DNA of 64,000 nt from Casuarius casuarius (lineage: Eukaryota; Chordata; Aves; Casuariiformes; Casuariidae), in assembly GCA_003342895.1 (NCBI GenBank), contig PTFA01000012.1:6374937-6438936 (forward strand), written 5' to 3'. Position 1 is the stretch's first letter; each line of letters begins with the position of its first letter. Below are positions 1-12,000 of this stretch, in pieces. Position numbers and translations under genes: made by a program. The notes below the pieces were generated by a model, which was given only the letters and a program-made list of their open reading frames with translations, was not told the origin of the DNA and ran no database searches.

Positions 1-3000
1 TTCCCTGTTTCATTTAATGAGCTCATTAAAGCTAGAAAGAAATGGATGTAGGCCTTCAGATATTTCAGGCATCTTCATTAAAAAAGAATATGAAAAAAAA
101 AAGAAATTTCATTCACTAACTTCCTTCCTTGTCTTAAACACAGTAAACTCTCTAAATGACTCTTCAAATCAGCTTCAGCTATTTTTGCAAAATTTGTTTT
201 CATAAGAAATTGAAAGGATGGAGTTTTGATCTCCGAACCCATTTTTCAGCATCTCTGCAGTCACATTACTCNTTGACATGGCTTTATATGAAATCAAGAT
301 TATCCTGAGACTGCTAAAACTTGCATTTCTTTCCCTGTGAGTTGAATTAAAAATGTCAAGCAAATAAGAGAATTATTTCTCATGCATCAGTTCCCACATT
401 CACTTTGCAAAGATTATTCCAAGCTCCCTTAATTCAATGAATTCCAGCTAAAAGAAGATTTATTATTTCAGGCTTTTTTTAGGCCCATCCATTTTGTACT
501 GTGATTGTTGATCATCGTTATATTAATCCCAGTATTCTGCTGCAGATTTACTCTGAGTACAACATGTTAAAATGGTCGGGGTCTTAGTATGAGGAAATAG
601 TCGAACCCAAGAGTGTTGGTGGTAAAATAGGCAATTTCATGATAATGACATTTTAAGATACATTGAAGGGCTTTCTTCCCCGACAGTTCTTACTGATATG
701 CTTAGAAGTTGTGGTCATGGATGGGAGGCTCTGTCTTGCAGGTGATGAGTGTGTAAATAATTTTTCTAGAAGTAATTTGCTAGCATTTTGTGAGGGAATG
801 ACAACATGCTCATGGTAAACAGATGTCTTTTTCTGTGAAACCCATCAACTGGTTTTGCTTGCTTTGTTTTTAATTACTGTTGCAAATGTTTTTTACTGAA
901 TTTGTTAGATTTTCAGTCTGTTTGTAGACAGGTCTGTTCCTTTGCAATCTGGTACACTGCCTATACTCACATTCCCTCTAGCTCTTATGTATTTTTTCCA
1001 TAGTATAATTGCGAACAAGGCTCCGGTGAACTTAGTGCAAACAGAAAGTGCTTTACATAGAAATGTGAAAATTCATTACACAATATTAACTTAAAAGAAA
1101 ATGAAAAGAAAAAAAAAGAACTCATCAGCTACTCTTCCACTGTTCTCTCTACATCTATTATCGAAGAGCGTAGTATATGCTGGGGGGAATGGGAAGAACT
1201 CAGCGGACATTTCCAGTGGGAAAATGAGACTATTGTGTTATCCCTAAGAAATGTGAAGCTAAGCCTGTGTCATGTCCTTCCCCGTCGAATTTTATTTTCC
1301 TGAGATCAAGTTTTATTTTGATTTATTTTATGGCCAGTATTAGCACAGCGTTCCCTATTCACATCTAAGTGAATTCATCCCGTAGTATGGGGTTCACAGT
1401 AAGTTGAAGTATGTCTGGTTTGGAAGATTCAAGCGCAACATAGCTGTTACACGCTGAATGCTGAGCAGTCTGACACACAGCTCATTTATTTGGGTAATCA
1501 CAGTGTCAATGTGGAACCAGCCACAGAAACGATGACCCCAATTTAAATTTTTCACCTTGAACCATCCAAAAACACAGATCAGACTTGATCTTAATTGGGG
1601 GGAGGGGGTGTTTGTTTGTTTTCTGGAAAACCGGAGTGCGTGTCTGATTAAGAAGCAGAGCTCTGATGACATATTTTGGCCTTAGGGACACTTCCCCCAT
1701 CCTGCTGCTACCCTCCCTCGAGCTCTTCTTCCATCAGACAAAGTCACTGCAGACCTCCAGCNTGTTTTCCCTGGTGACCACAGCAACCAGCAGAGGTATG
1801 GCATATTTGTCGCTATTTGGTGTGCCCCTAATAGATATGCCCAAGGATCTATTAAGGAGTTTTGTCAACTTCATTACCATTAATGCTTTCCGCAGTGGAA
1901 GCTCAGGCAGGAACAAGAATGTAACTGTGCCATGTAAACAAATGTGTGCTTGCTGCATGAATAGTTTTGTGATTTTTTCAATGTTTTAAATTTCTGCTGG
2001 CTGTGCGTTGTAAATCTGACCTGGGAACAGTAATATGGAGCACATGCTGTTTTTCTTTCAGCTGGTTGAGAGGTTTCTCCTCTAGTTATTGCAAAACAAC
2101 CCAAACTGTTTTAAGCATGCACACAAATATACTTCTTCAAACCCATGTCTTCTAGAAATACTAGTTATTTAAAAGGATGACGCTTCAAGTTACACTTATG
2201 GTATTAAATAAAATGAGCCAGGAACTGTTCTTTGACCTGAGGCCATCTGGCATAGTACGAATTTTATCCTTGCTAGTAAACTCTTTTACTCTTCCTCCTG
2301 TGTTGGAAATGATTCCCAACCAATGCTAAGTTAAGATCTAGGCATTTTCTAATGCCTGGGAGACTGCTAGTTGGCAGGGGTCAAAACTGTGTCACAGCCC
2401 ATAACAACAACTCCGGAGTATGGATGATTGTGTGACAGTAGTTGGGCCCATGCTCTGACTTTATATTATTAGCATAAGTATAGCCTTCATATCAGGAGGT
2501 ATATATCCCATATATATACTGGTAAATGTAAATGGGAAGAAAGGAAGAATTTACCTCTTTTTATGAGTATCTTAAGAACACAGCCAAGAAACAGAAGTAC
2601 CAGCTACAGTGAGAAACAGTTGTCACCAACTTAGTGAGGGAAATGCACTCTTTGAAAGCATTCGCTTAGCTAGAGTTTCTAGTCAGCAGTCACTGCAGGG
2701 CTCCTGCTAGAAGGCAGAGAGACTATAACAGGTAAAATTAACATAGGAATGATAGGATTTTTTGGCCTGAAGAGTTTATCTCTGTGGTCCTGAAGAATGA
2801 GTAGCAAAGGTGGCTGGAAAAAGTGTCAAAGAATTTTCCTAAGTCATTCACTTCCAGTTGGGATTTTCTGGCTTAGCAAGCCACTATGGTAAAAAGTAGA
2901 CAGACAGGTCTTGTCCTTAATGATTACCTTTAATATCTGTTTGGCACTGTTGTAGGGTATCTTATAAAAATACCTATATTTTGTGCTTTTCAGAGAAACC

Positions 3001-3150
3001 AGGTAGGAGCAGAGTTCATGTTTCCATCAAATGTATCTCTTCTTTACTTGTTTGTTTGTTTGTAATTATAACAGCTGGAGACTATAAAATGAAAACTGAA
3101 ATTCTGGAGACCGGATAAGATTCAGAGATGTGCTGTTATAACGTATGGAC
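1..3150. other. AT-rich non-coding sequence, no gene seen
   Basis: No open frame here exceeds about 107 codons, and none gives a recognisable protein. There are A-rich tracts near 88-103 and 1093-1120 and a short TTTG run near 3047-3063. A G-rich run lies near 1598-1610. Isolated N bases occur at 272 and 1762. Nothing else is identifiable by eye. Confidence 0.7.
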
Positions 3151-3447
3151 ACTTAGGCTGGGATTCATCTGACCAGTCGTAGAGACCTATGCCTCAGCAA
3201 GTCACTCACAGCTCCCTTTATAATCAAGGAAAGATGTAGATGCTTCTAGGGAAAAATGTGTCTCACCCTAATAAAGACTTCTAAGGTAGATGCATCTAAA
3301 TCTACTAAATTGAATCTCCTTTAGAGCAGAAAGAAAATGGATCACTTATTATAAGGGCCTACTAAATGGAGCCCAGACCACCTAGCTTAGATACAAACAT
3401 CTTTATTTCAAATCTCTGCATTTGGTCAGATGAATCCCACCCTTATT
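3151..3447. mobile_element. palindromic MITE-like element with terminal inverted repeats
   Basis: The left end at 3159-3175 reads TGGGATTCATCTGACCA, and its exact reverse complement lies at 3423-3439, giving 17 perfectly paired bases about 250 bp apart. With mismatches the arms extend outward to about 3151 and 3447 (10 of 13 further positions pair) and weakly inward. The interior holds further short palindromic pieces around 3283-3300. This architecture fits an old non-autonomous DNA transposon. It encodes no transposase and I could not identify a clear target-site duplication. The ends also read TG...CA, so a degenerate LTR is a less likely alternative. I do not assign a family name. Confidence 0.55.
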
Positions 3448-3935
3448 GGTTTTTAAGTCTTGTCCTTAGTGACATTGAAACAACCTCTTTCTGGAAAAGT
3501 GGCAGTGGATACTTTTTTCTTTTTCTGCAATTCTCAACTGCTGAAGTGAGCTGGATGATGCAGAAGCTTTTGAGAGGGTGGCCTGACCGTGATAGATGCT
3601 ATGATCTAACTGAAGTGGTTGAAGCTCTTTTGCAAATCTTACAGAAACATTGAAGGGAAAGCCAGCACCTCCTGGTGTAAACTGGAAAACATAACCTCTA
3701 CTGCTCTTTAGAAATTTGTTGCTGCAGTTGTCTTAAGTTTCGTGGTGACTTCAATGATTTACATGTATTTCTTCTGAAAAATGACCATGATTGACACGTA
3801 GCATTTACTAGTCATGTCAAGGGGAGAGGAAGTAATGGAAGGGTTCATAGTTTTATCACAGACGTACATTTCATACTGTGTTTAGTGACGGGTTTCTATT
3901 GAACCAGATAGAATGACTAGTTCAGTTTTATGGGA
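3448..3935. other. unassigned non-coding sequence
   Basis: Sequence between the palindromic element and the old CR1 fragment. A 95-codon open frame at 3366-3653 (+) starts inside the palindromic element and has no recognisable product. Nothing else is seen. Confidence 0.6.
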
Positions 3936-4260
3936 ACATCTAAATTAAGGGGAGATCCAGAGGAAAGCAGCAGAAATGATTGGATGGCTAGAAAAAATGA
4001 GTTATGGTGAAAGATTAAAAGAGTAGGATTGTTAAAAGAAAAGAAGACCGAGGGGTGAACATGTCAACAGTTTTCAAACACACAAAGGCTGCTGCAAAGA
4101 CATAGGGAAGAAACTGCTCTGCTCTCTTCCACTGTGAATAGAATAAGAAATACTGGGATTAAACTGCACAAGGGAAGACTTAGGTTAGGATTAGGACATG
4201 ATTCTGTAACAGATGGTTGCTTATGCAGTAGGGAACTTCAAACATTAGTTTTTGCTCTTT
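3936..4260 (+). mobile_element. ancient CR1-type LINE, 3-prime fragment
   Basis: The stretch from about 3950 follows the conserved 3-prime part of old CR1 LINEs. It reads in order: a GAGGAAAGCAGCAGAAATGATTGG-like segment (3959-3982), a TATGGTGAAAGATTAAAAGAG segment, a GAGGGGTGAACATG-CAACAGTTTTCAA segment and an AAACTGCACAAGGGAAGACTTAGG-like segment (4162-4185). In the family this encodes the end of the reverse-transcriptase ORF. Here several stops and small indels interrupt it, so it is a dead relic. It is more diverged than the copy at 55.9-57.2 kb and appears to be a different, older subfamily. Both ends are approximate, and the assignment is from memory of the family consensus. Confidence 0.65.
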
Positions 4261-7200
4261 TTAAAGTGTAGTTAAAATTTGTTTTTTTTTACAAATGACA
4301 AACAATGATCATGCACTGGAGTAGTTAAATGGTCTTTAAAGCCCCTATCCTGGCCTATCTTCCCATGATTTTATCATAATTCTCTAAAGACTAGCTGCAA
4401 TTGTTGTTTCCTTTTTCCTTTTTGTACTCCACTTCTGCCCTGTTTTGCCTCAGAATTCACAGGTAGCTTATTCCCATCTCAACTTTCTCTTCTGATTCAA
4501 GCATTCTCAATTGCCAAAATATTCTCCGCAAACCATATGCTGGATTTTTATTCAACACTTGCTGCTAGTGCTCCTCTCTCTTTTCTGAATTTTTGTAATT
4601 AGAATTCTGTCTTCTGCTTCCATTAATGGATTTTGTTAAATCTTTTTCTGCTGGGTCATTTCTGTCCTATGCCTTGCCTATGATAGAACATCTTCTTGGA
4701 AAATCCCTGAAAAGCCCTGTATAGTGTTACGTTTACAAAGTTTGGATCAAGGAAACAGGTATAATCTGCAAAAGCCTGCATTTTTTGAGATTAAAATATT
4801 TCCTATGATGATATGGTTTGGATTTCTTTTTACTTGCTTTCATGTACAAACTTGTCCTTTATATAGAAATTTTAGTCTTCTAACACATAAACTAGATATC
4901 TGTTAAGATTTGCCTTTTTATTACCATTTTTGCATTATGGAAAGCTTGTGAAGCATAAATTATTTTAAAATCTCTTCAATCTCCCTGTACTGTTGTCAGT
5001 GTAGTTCAGCACACCGTGCAACCCCATTTGTCTGATGACTATACTATAACTGGTTTGTTATTAGTCAAATTTTGCTTTGTTATAAATTCTGCCTTAGTGG
5101 TATCCCTATTGACATTGAGACCTATAAATATTACTTTGTCTCTTTTCACAACTTGAATGCATCTTTCAGTAAAGAAATTAATCCTAGAATGTATGGATTC
5201 GGTTTATTTTGATAGTTTTAGTAGATTAGTAGATTACCTTTTAATTACTTTAAACAATTACTTTTTTATGTGACAGACAATTTTTAGATCTCAATTCCAT
5301 TTTAGAATCATTCATAGAGAGATGAAGGCCATGCAACCTCAAATATAGACATTATTCTTGACTGTGAGCACCCTTGTGTCCCTCTTGTTTTGAGGTTTAG
5401 CTTTCACTTTCTCTCCTCTCCCCAGCAAAATCAATTTTGACTGACCAATTTATAGGTGCAATAGTGTTAGGTAGGTGCTGTAATTGCACTCCTGCAACAG
5501 TTTCCCTTGGAAATCTGACATATTTTGTGTTTTCAAACACTGTCTGCATGTCCGCTCCAACTTTTGTAAATCTCTCTGAGATATTTTGGTTATGAATGTC
5601 CAATTTTATTTAATGTTTATATTTACTCTTTTGCACTTCATTTTTTTAATCCACCTTGTTTTATTGATTGGTTTTGCCACGTCCATTGCAAGCTCTTTCT
5701 CCATGATTAAGGAGTCTAAATCAAAAGGAAAAACAGTTCATATAAAACATAATTTCTTGCACAAATATATTTTATTCCTACCAATCTTTAACTACATATA
5801 GCCCCTTAAATCTGTCAGGAGTCCCTTAAAATTTAAAGAAAGATTACATTATGGAAGCGTGCCTACCTTCAAGGCATTTATCTTCTGGAAGCTAAGAACA
5901 TGAAGCTAACAAACTCATTGGGTGAAGTCCTTGACACAGAGAAATCAATAAAAGTTTTGCTCATAATGTTAATGGGGGCAGGGTTTCATTTGCTGTATTT
6001 TTTAGTATATGCTTGAATTTATGACCTAAATTCACCATTACATAACTGGGCAGCACTTTGTTTTAAGAGATGTATATGCCCAATCCTGGTAGTCATGAGC
6101 TCAGCTTCTGCAGCTTTTAATTCTAGTCATTGGCTCACAGTTAAGTAACTCTTGCCACTTTGCTTACAAGTAATTATTAACCTTTTATTCAATACCCTAG
6201 TGTCTAGTAGAAGGAATTTCCCCCTCCACACCAAATACATAAGGCTTTCGTTCCCCAATAAATCCATTCTCTTAGCTCTAGGACAAAATCTGTACAAGGG
6301 AAGTGTCAAGTTAAAAGTATAATTTAACAAGAAAGCCTGTAATGATAAAAACTCTCAATATAAGGATGGAAAGACTGAGAAACAAAGATGAAACTACAGC
6401 AGGCACATGTCTTACATTCTCAAATATGAAGAAGAGCTTCAAGATCACCTCATTGGGTGGCTGTAAGCAATATGGCATTCTGCACCCTCTAGAACTGCTG
6501 ACCAGCAGATACCTGCTGAGTGCTCAAATACCTGCCACTACCAACTTCCCCAAGTTTTATACACAAAACAAATCAGTATTTCAGGAAGTAGAAGTCCAGC
6601 CCAAGGAACTGGTCTCTTTTATCCTACGCTATATAAGAATGTATTTACTACAGAGGCAATTTGCCCCTGAAATACCAAGAGATGCAGTGGGATCTTTGAA
6701 CTTAGATTTAATGACTTCTAAATAGGGAACTATATGTTACAAAGAAGTTATGGATTTGCTTCATGAATTATCAGATGAGATTCTTCACTCTGTATTTCGT
6801 ATGGAATTAGACAAAGTTATCACTAAGGGCTCTTTTGGTTTAAAAACTTGTGACTGATACCAAGTTTGTTTGTTTGATTTTAAGAGGAAGTGCAAAGCAT
6901 TACTAGTGAGTAACGCTTTAAGTATGTGGAAAACTTAGCACCAAAAATTACATACAAAGGGTAATTTATACTATTGAAATAAATGGACATAAATTCCTTT
7001 TTGGCAGGGTTTGGTGAGGTCTACCAATGATGAATTACTGTAATTAAATGTACCATAGAGCTGATTCCCACGGAACGCTACTATAAGTATTAGACTTCAA
7101 GGAAGAGCACTGGATATATATGAAATCTAGGCTTAATGCAGCAAACTTATGCACCTCATGAACTTCACATCCTTCTGTTAGTCCTATTGGTTACATTCCC

Positions 7201-9053
7201 AGATTGTTTGCTGAGTAATGTTGCCTGGCTTTGGTTATAAGTGACTGATGTCATATTTTGTTTTGTTTGAATGAAAAAAAGAACAGATCTGCTGGTCTTT
7301 CTTTGTTGCAATATATTCTTGTTTCTGGGGAATAAAGTGTGCTATTTGCTTAGAGCATGTCCACCTCTAAGGTGGACACTGTTCAACGGTCGGCATTGTA
7401 TAAGAAAACTGCTAGTGCTACCTTCAGTAAAACTTCCTTAGGAGAAAGATTGATGGGATTCTAATTTAGAAAGGTCAGGGATATTTTTGTCATTGTGTTA
7501 ATAAAAATGCAGTAGGGAAATTGTTTTTTTGAACAAAGTGCATAAACTGGGCCGTAGGTGATTTTTCAACGATTACATCTCATTTTCTTGAACCTGATAC
7601 TCTATATATTTATGTTTTCTGTCCTTTTGTTGTCAGTTTACTAGATGAGAACTCAGTAATGCTAAAACTGTGAACAGTCTGAGTACAAGACAAAAAGTCA
7701 CGCCTCCCAGGAAGACCTAACTCATTATATTATGCTATTGTTCACATACGAGGTAATTTTCACAAGAGAAGGTATGGGGAGCTTTAATTACCTTAGTATC
7801 ATTTGATCAGTATTTCACCACTTTAATTGTGATTATAGGCTTGGGGAAAATTATTATTAAACTGAATTTCTCTATAAAACATGAAGTCCTAATGAAGTTT
7901 CTAGGATAATCTCAACTGCATACAGTTTCACAAACAAAACAAATCCTTATTCCTCATGAAGCTTGCTGAGCACTAACATTTGAGGAAACTGGAATGAAAA
8001 CGAAGATCATGACTTCAGAGGAAAGCAAGCACGCTAAAACCACAGACTGGGGATGCGGTGGCCTGTGCCCACCGGCTTTGATATTTACTTGTTCTACTGC
8101 CTATTCATCTTCCAAGAGGGCTTTTTTCTTGAAACTTCAGTAACATATGCATCGTATAAGGAGGAAAAGATGATTTTTTATAACTTTGGTTGTGCTTCTT
8201 CTAATCCTGCGCAGCACAATGCGTTCATTATTTTTCGAAGGAAACAGGAAGCAAGAAGATCTAGGAAGCCTGGGAAACCCTTACATCCAAACGAAGAGAA
8301 ATAAACAAAGCTACCTGTGAAAGTATCATGGTTTAATTGAGTCAGTAGAATATGTGTGTCTGAGACTCAGATCAAACTCTTAAAGCCTTTTCTTTTTGCA
8401 AATTTGTATTCATCTCTTTTATCTTGATTGCAGATACTCAGCCACAAAGACTTTCTTATTCTGTTAAGCTGTTTATTTCAGCTGTCAGAGATTATATTGA
8501 CTTAAACACTCCAAAGTCATCAGCTTTTCAGTTAGGTTTCTTCAGAGGCTTATAGCAGCTTTGTTTTCTTTTCCCCATAACTCCAGCCAGCTCCCTCAAA
8601 AATGTTCCTCCACCAGTAGAGGAACTGTTTTCAAGCAAGATACTTCCAAATATATCACCTGAAAATGTATTGACAGTACCTCCATAGTAATTCTTATGTG
8701 AATATTTAGATAAGGTCACATGGTTTACCCCAGGGCAAAAACTGTGGTCAGAATGCAAATGAAAAGAAAAAAGATGTAGACATCTATTCCTGAACAAGAA
8801 AGGACTCTGAAACAATAGGTCAAAAAGGTGTAAACCGTCTATTCATTTAATTCAGAGGTCAGCACAAAACTATAGCTAATTTCCAAAAGCATTGACTATT
8901 GCTAAGATTTGGTAGAAGTCTCTAGGTTATGTGACCTGCTCTATAACCTTGACCTGCACTGAGTGCTTTTCAAATGTATCTGTTGAATTTAGCAGCCAAA
9001 GTGGCATTATTACTCTTGACAACTTCTCTGGTTAAGCTCTGTCTGTTGAATAC
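4261..9053. other. AT-rich non-coding sequence, no gene seen
   Basis: The longest open frame is 127 codons at 6342-6725 (+). It has no recognisable domain, signal peptide or neighbouring exon signal. Stretches rich in T or A are common, for example 4283-4290. No N bases occur here. A small perfect hairpin at 7358-7378 is listed separately. Nothing else is identifiable. Confidence 0.65.
7358..7378. repeat. short perfect inverted repeat (8-bp arms)
   Basis: TGTCCACC at 7358-7365 and GGTGGACA at 7371-7378 pair perfectly around a 5-base TCTAA loop. It is too short for a transposon end or a microRNA precursor. It could be a transcription-factor dyad site or chance. Confidence 0.5.
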
Positions 9054-9076
9054 AAAAAAAAAAAAAAAAAAAAAAA
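9054..9076 (+). repeat. poly(A) tract, 23 bases
   Basis: An uninterrupted run of 23 A. CR1 elements do not end in poly(A), so long A runs in a bird genome can mark a retrocopied mRNA. I searched by eye for a matching upstream gene copy and a flanking duplication of the downstream TCCACAGG and found neither. A simple homopolymer is equally possible. Confidence 0.8.
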
Positions 9077-12000
9077 TCCACAGGCTAATTGTTTATCTGT
9101 GCAGCCGGCCTAGCAAGTGCTTGGGTATTTGTCCATCTGTTCATCCTGGCCAAAACTGAGCAACCTGCTTGGTGGTGACCACGTTTCAAAGCCAAACATG
9201 ATCCATAGCACCGCAGTGAAGTTGCATTTGGTTTTATTAGGAATGGATCCAGCCAAGCTTTGGATGATGCGAGAGGGTTATACAGTCATAAAGACTGAGT
9301 CTGTGATGTGGCTGTACAACATGTGCATCACAACGGGTGTTGCTACAGTCCGTAGTCTCCTTTTGTTTTCCTCGCAAATCATGTCCTCTTGAGGGACCTC
9401 ATTTGTCCATGAGGGTTCTTCTAGAGTTTCTTTGGAAGCCATGTTGGGAACAGATCTGTGGTGTCTTGCAGGAGATCTTGTTTGAGCCTCTCAAAATCTG
9501 TGGAGAAAAGTTAATACAGCACTCCTCTGAGATGAGTTTTTTTCTAGATCTTGCTCTTTGCTTTCCTCTCCTCTAGTCCACCGCCGGATCATACATTCAG
9601 CATTTCTGAAAGAGTTTTNCAGCCTTTGGCAGCTCAGTTTTTACAGGATGCTGGTGGAGAGTCTGTTAGACAAGGATGTCTGTAAGACAGCCTNGGGGCA
9701 GCTCCGTGTCTGTTTGACAGGCGGCCTTTGGGGATAGCCCCAGACACAGCAGCTGGGACACAGCCGAGGCGCGTCGTACATGTGGCCAGAGCTGCTGGTT
9801 TCTTAAATACCTGCACCCTGGTGTCCAGCAGGGCTGCTGGCACCAAACCGAGGAAAGCAGGGTGCCAGCCTGCCCAGGGTGTCCAGCACTTTTTCTTACA
9901 CTGCACTTTCCTAGGAGTGACCTTATAGAGCTTCTGCTAGAAAAACACATCAAAGCAAAACAAAGAGAAGAAATCTGGATGCCTTATGTGCACTTCTCAC
10001 CATGTCAGGATAACACTGATAAGACATTATGTAGCATTGTAGTGTACAAAGGATAGCAAGCAAATTGTTAGTACTGTTTACTTAGTCTTCAGATGGAAGT
10101 CTTCAGTAGTCTATATGGTGTTGCTTTTTGTCAGGGTGCATCATTTTCTCTGTTACTGCTCACTCTTATGTAAAATTTAGATTTGCTTGGACAGACAGAC
10201 ATTAATAAAACATCAGCGTACAGCTATGTGACCATGTCTGTCACTCTAAAATGCCTGCCTCAGTGCATGCAAAACGCAGCTAGAACAGTTACTGACAAGT
10301 AGAAAACTTCTGAATTAATTTTGGTTTGATAAGAGAGAGTAACACTACATTAAACATTGAAAAGTGAGGAGTCCATTTGTTTTAAAGTTTCTGGCAAATA
10401 AGTAGAAGAACTCTATGCTAAAGAACAAAGTTGACCCCTCTGTTTAAGTGACTACATATCATGCAGCTCCCATAGTCTCGGAGGATGTTAGATGGGCACC
10501 CCATCTCCCTGCTGCTGCTGGCCCTAGAGGGCTGTGGTGAGTTTTCCCCTTCCCGTTCATTGCTCACGGCTGTAGTTTCCAGCGATGGGTCGTGGTGCTA
10601 GCACAGGCAAGCCTGGTGGAAGCTCTGGAGATGGAGGCTGCAGCCAGCAGCTAAGAGCAGCCTTGTTCCTTGAATGTATAGGTATTTTTAAAGCGCCTCC
10701 GACTCCCATGCTCTGCAGCACCCCTGCACTAAGCTGAATAGGCTGGCTAGGACCAGAAGCAGTGTGGCTCCCTTAGAGTTTCGTTCTGCAGCTGTGCTGT
10801 AACAAGGAAACAAACCACTTGAAGCCAGCTTGAGGAATAGGTATATGTCATTTACAAATGCGTTTTGCTCCCCCTCGCTTGCTTACTAAGGGCTGCACTC
10901 CCCTTACAAGTGCTCTAGCCCGTTGTCCAATTTCCTCACGATGTCGTATGTAATTTAATCCCAGAGACTTATCTCTTGCCCCACCTTGCCTAGCCTGGTA
11001 AAGAAATGAAAGCGTAAAACTTTTTAGGCTGTAGGATAAGAAAAAAAATTAAAAAAAGCTCTGCATGCTACCTGTAGGTATTCAGCAGGCTACACTTTTG
11101 TCATCTTAGAATTCATTTAAAGCACTTTCTATTAAATCTTTATTTGCTGTCTTGCCTAGAAGCAGCTACTAATCTCCTTATGATTCCATAGAAGCTCAAG
11201 AAGGATTTTTTTAAGTGAATAAAAGTTTTTGGTGCCTAAAGATATGGAGAGAGGCAAAATCCTACAGAATTCACAGACCTACTTGAGGAATTTAGGTCTA
11301 GCTTATCAAGAAAGACACATGCACTTGTGAACTGATTTTTTTACATTATAGAAAGAGATCTGCATTTCTTAGGATATGGTCCTTGTGGCTTGATTTCTCT
11401 CTCTCAAGGGCAATTGAACTTTCTTTGAGAAAAAGGAAAACTCCACCAATAGTGTTGAATTCTCACATTCATATTTCATATATTTCATATAAATATACAT
11501 AGGTATTTCTATAAAATATCTGTGGAAATGTGTAGATATCTGTTATGCTCTGGATCTGCTGGACTCTGTGAGGTTTGTTTTTGCAATTAAATTATTTCCA
11601 TGTTAGCTCTTATAACTTCCATAACTTAGTGCCCTGGTGACTTTCACAGTAAACTTATGACTATGATTTTCCTATGGCAAATAAGAACATTATCAGGATT
11701 AATAGAAAAACAGGCAATCAGAATTTTTTAAGAACATAAGTGATACTCAGTAGTTTTAGAATAAGTAGCTTCTTACCCTTTTGATATTTTAATGAAATGA
11801 AGGTGCTGATACTCCTTTGATAGATTGGGAAATTCTTTTTAAATACCATTGGAACCATAACAGTGGAACCACAACTGGAATAATTGGTCCTAGCTCTTGA
11901 AAAATGTTAATAGAATTCCATCTGGGAACGAAACCGAACAGTTATATACCGATTTTTAATTTGCATCAGCCCAGCGTCTGCACAGCCAAAACACTTGGAA

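Noticed and set aside
3159..3439. Solo LTR interpretation of the TG...CA bounded element
   Set aside because: The ends are long inverted repeats (17 bp perfect), unlike the short inverted ends of LTRs. No polyadenylation signal or target-site duplication was seen.
6342..6725. 127-codon open frame, plus strand, in AT-rich DNA
   Set aside because: No domain, signal peptide or repeat match seen. No flanking exon signals. Length is within chance expectation.
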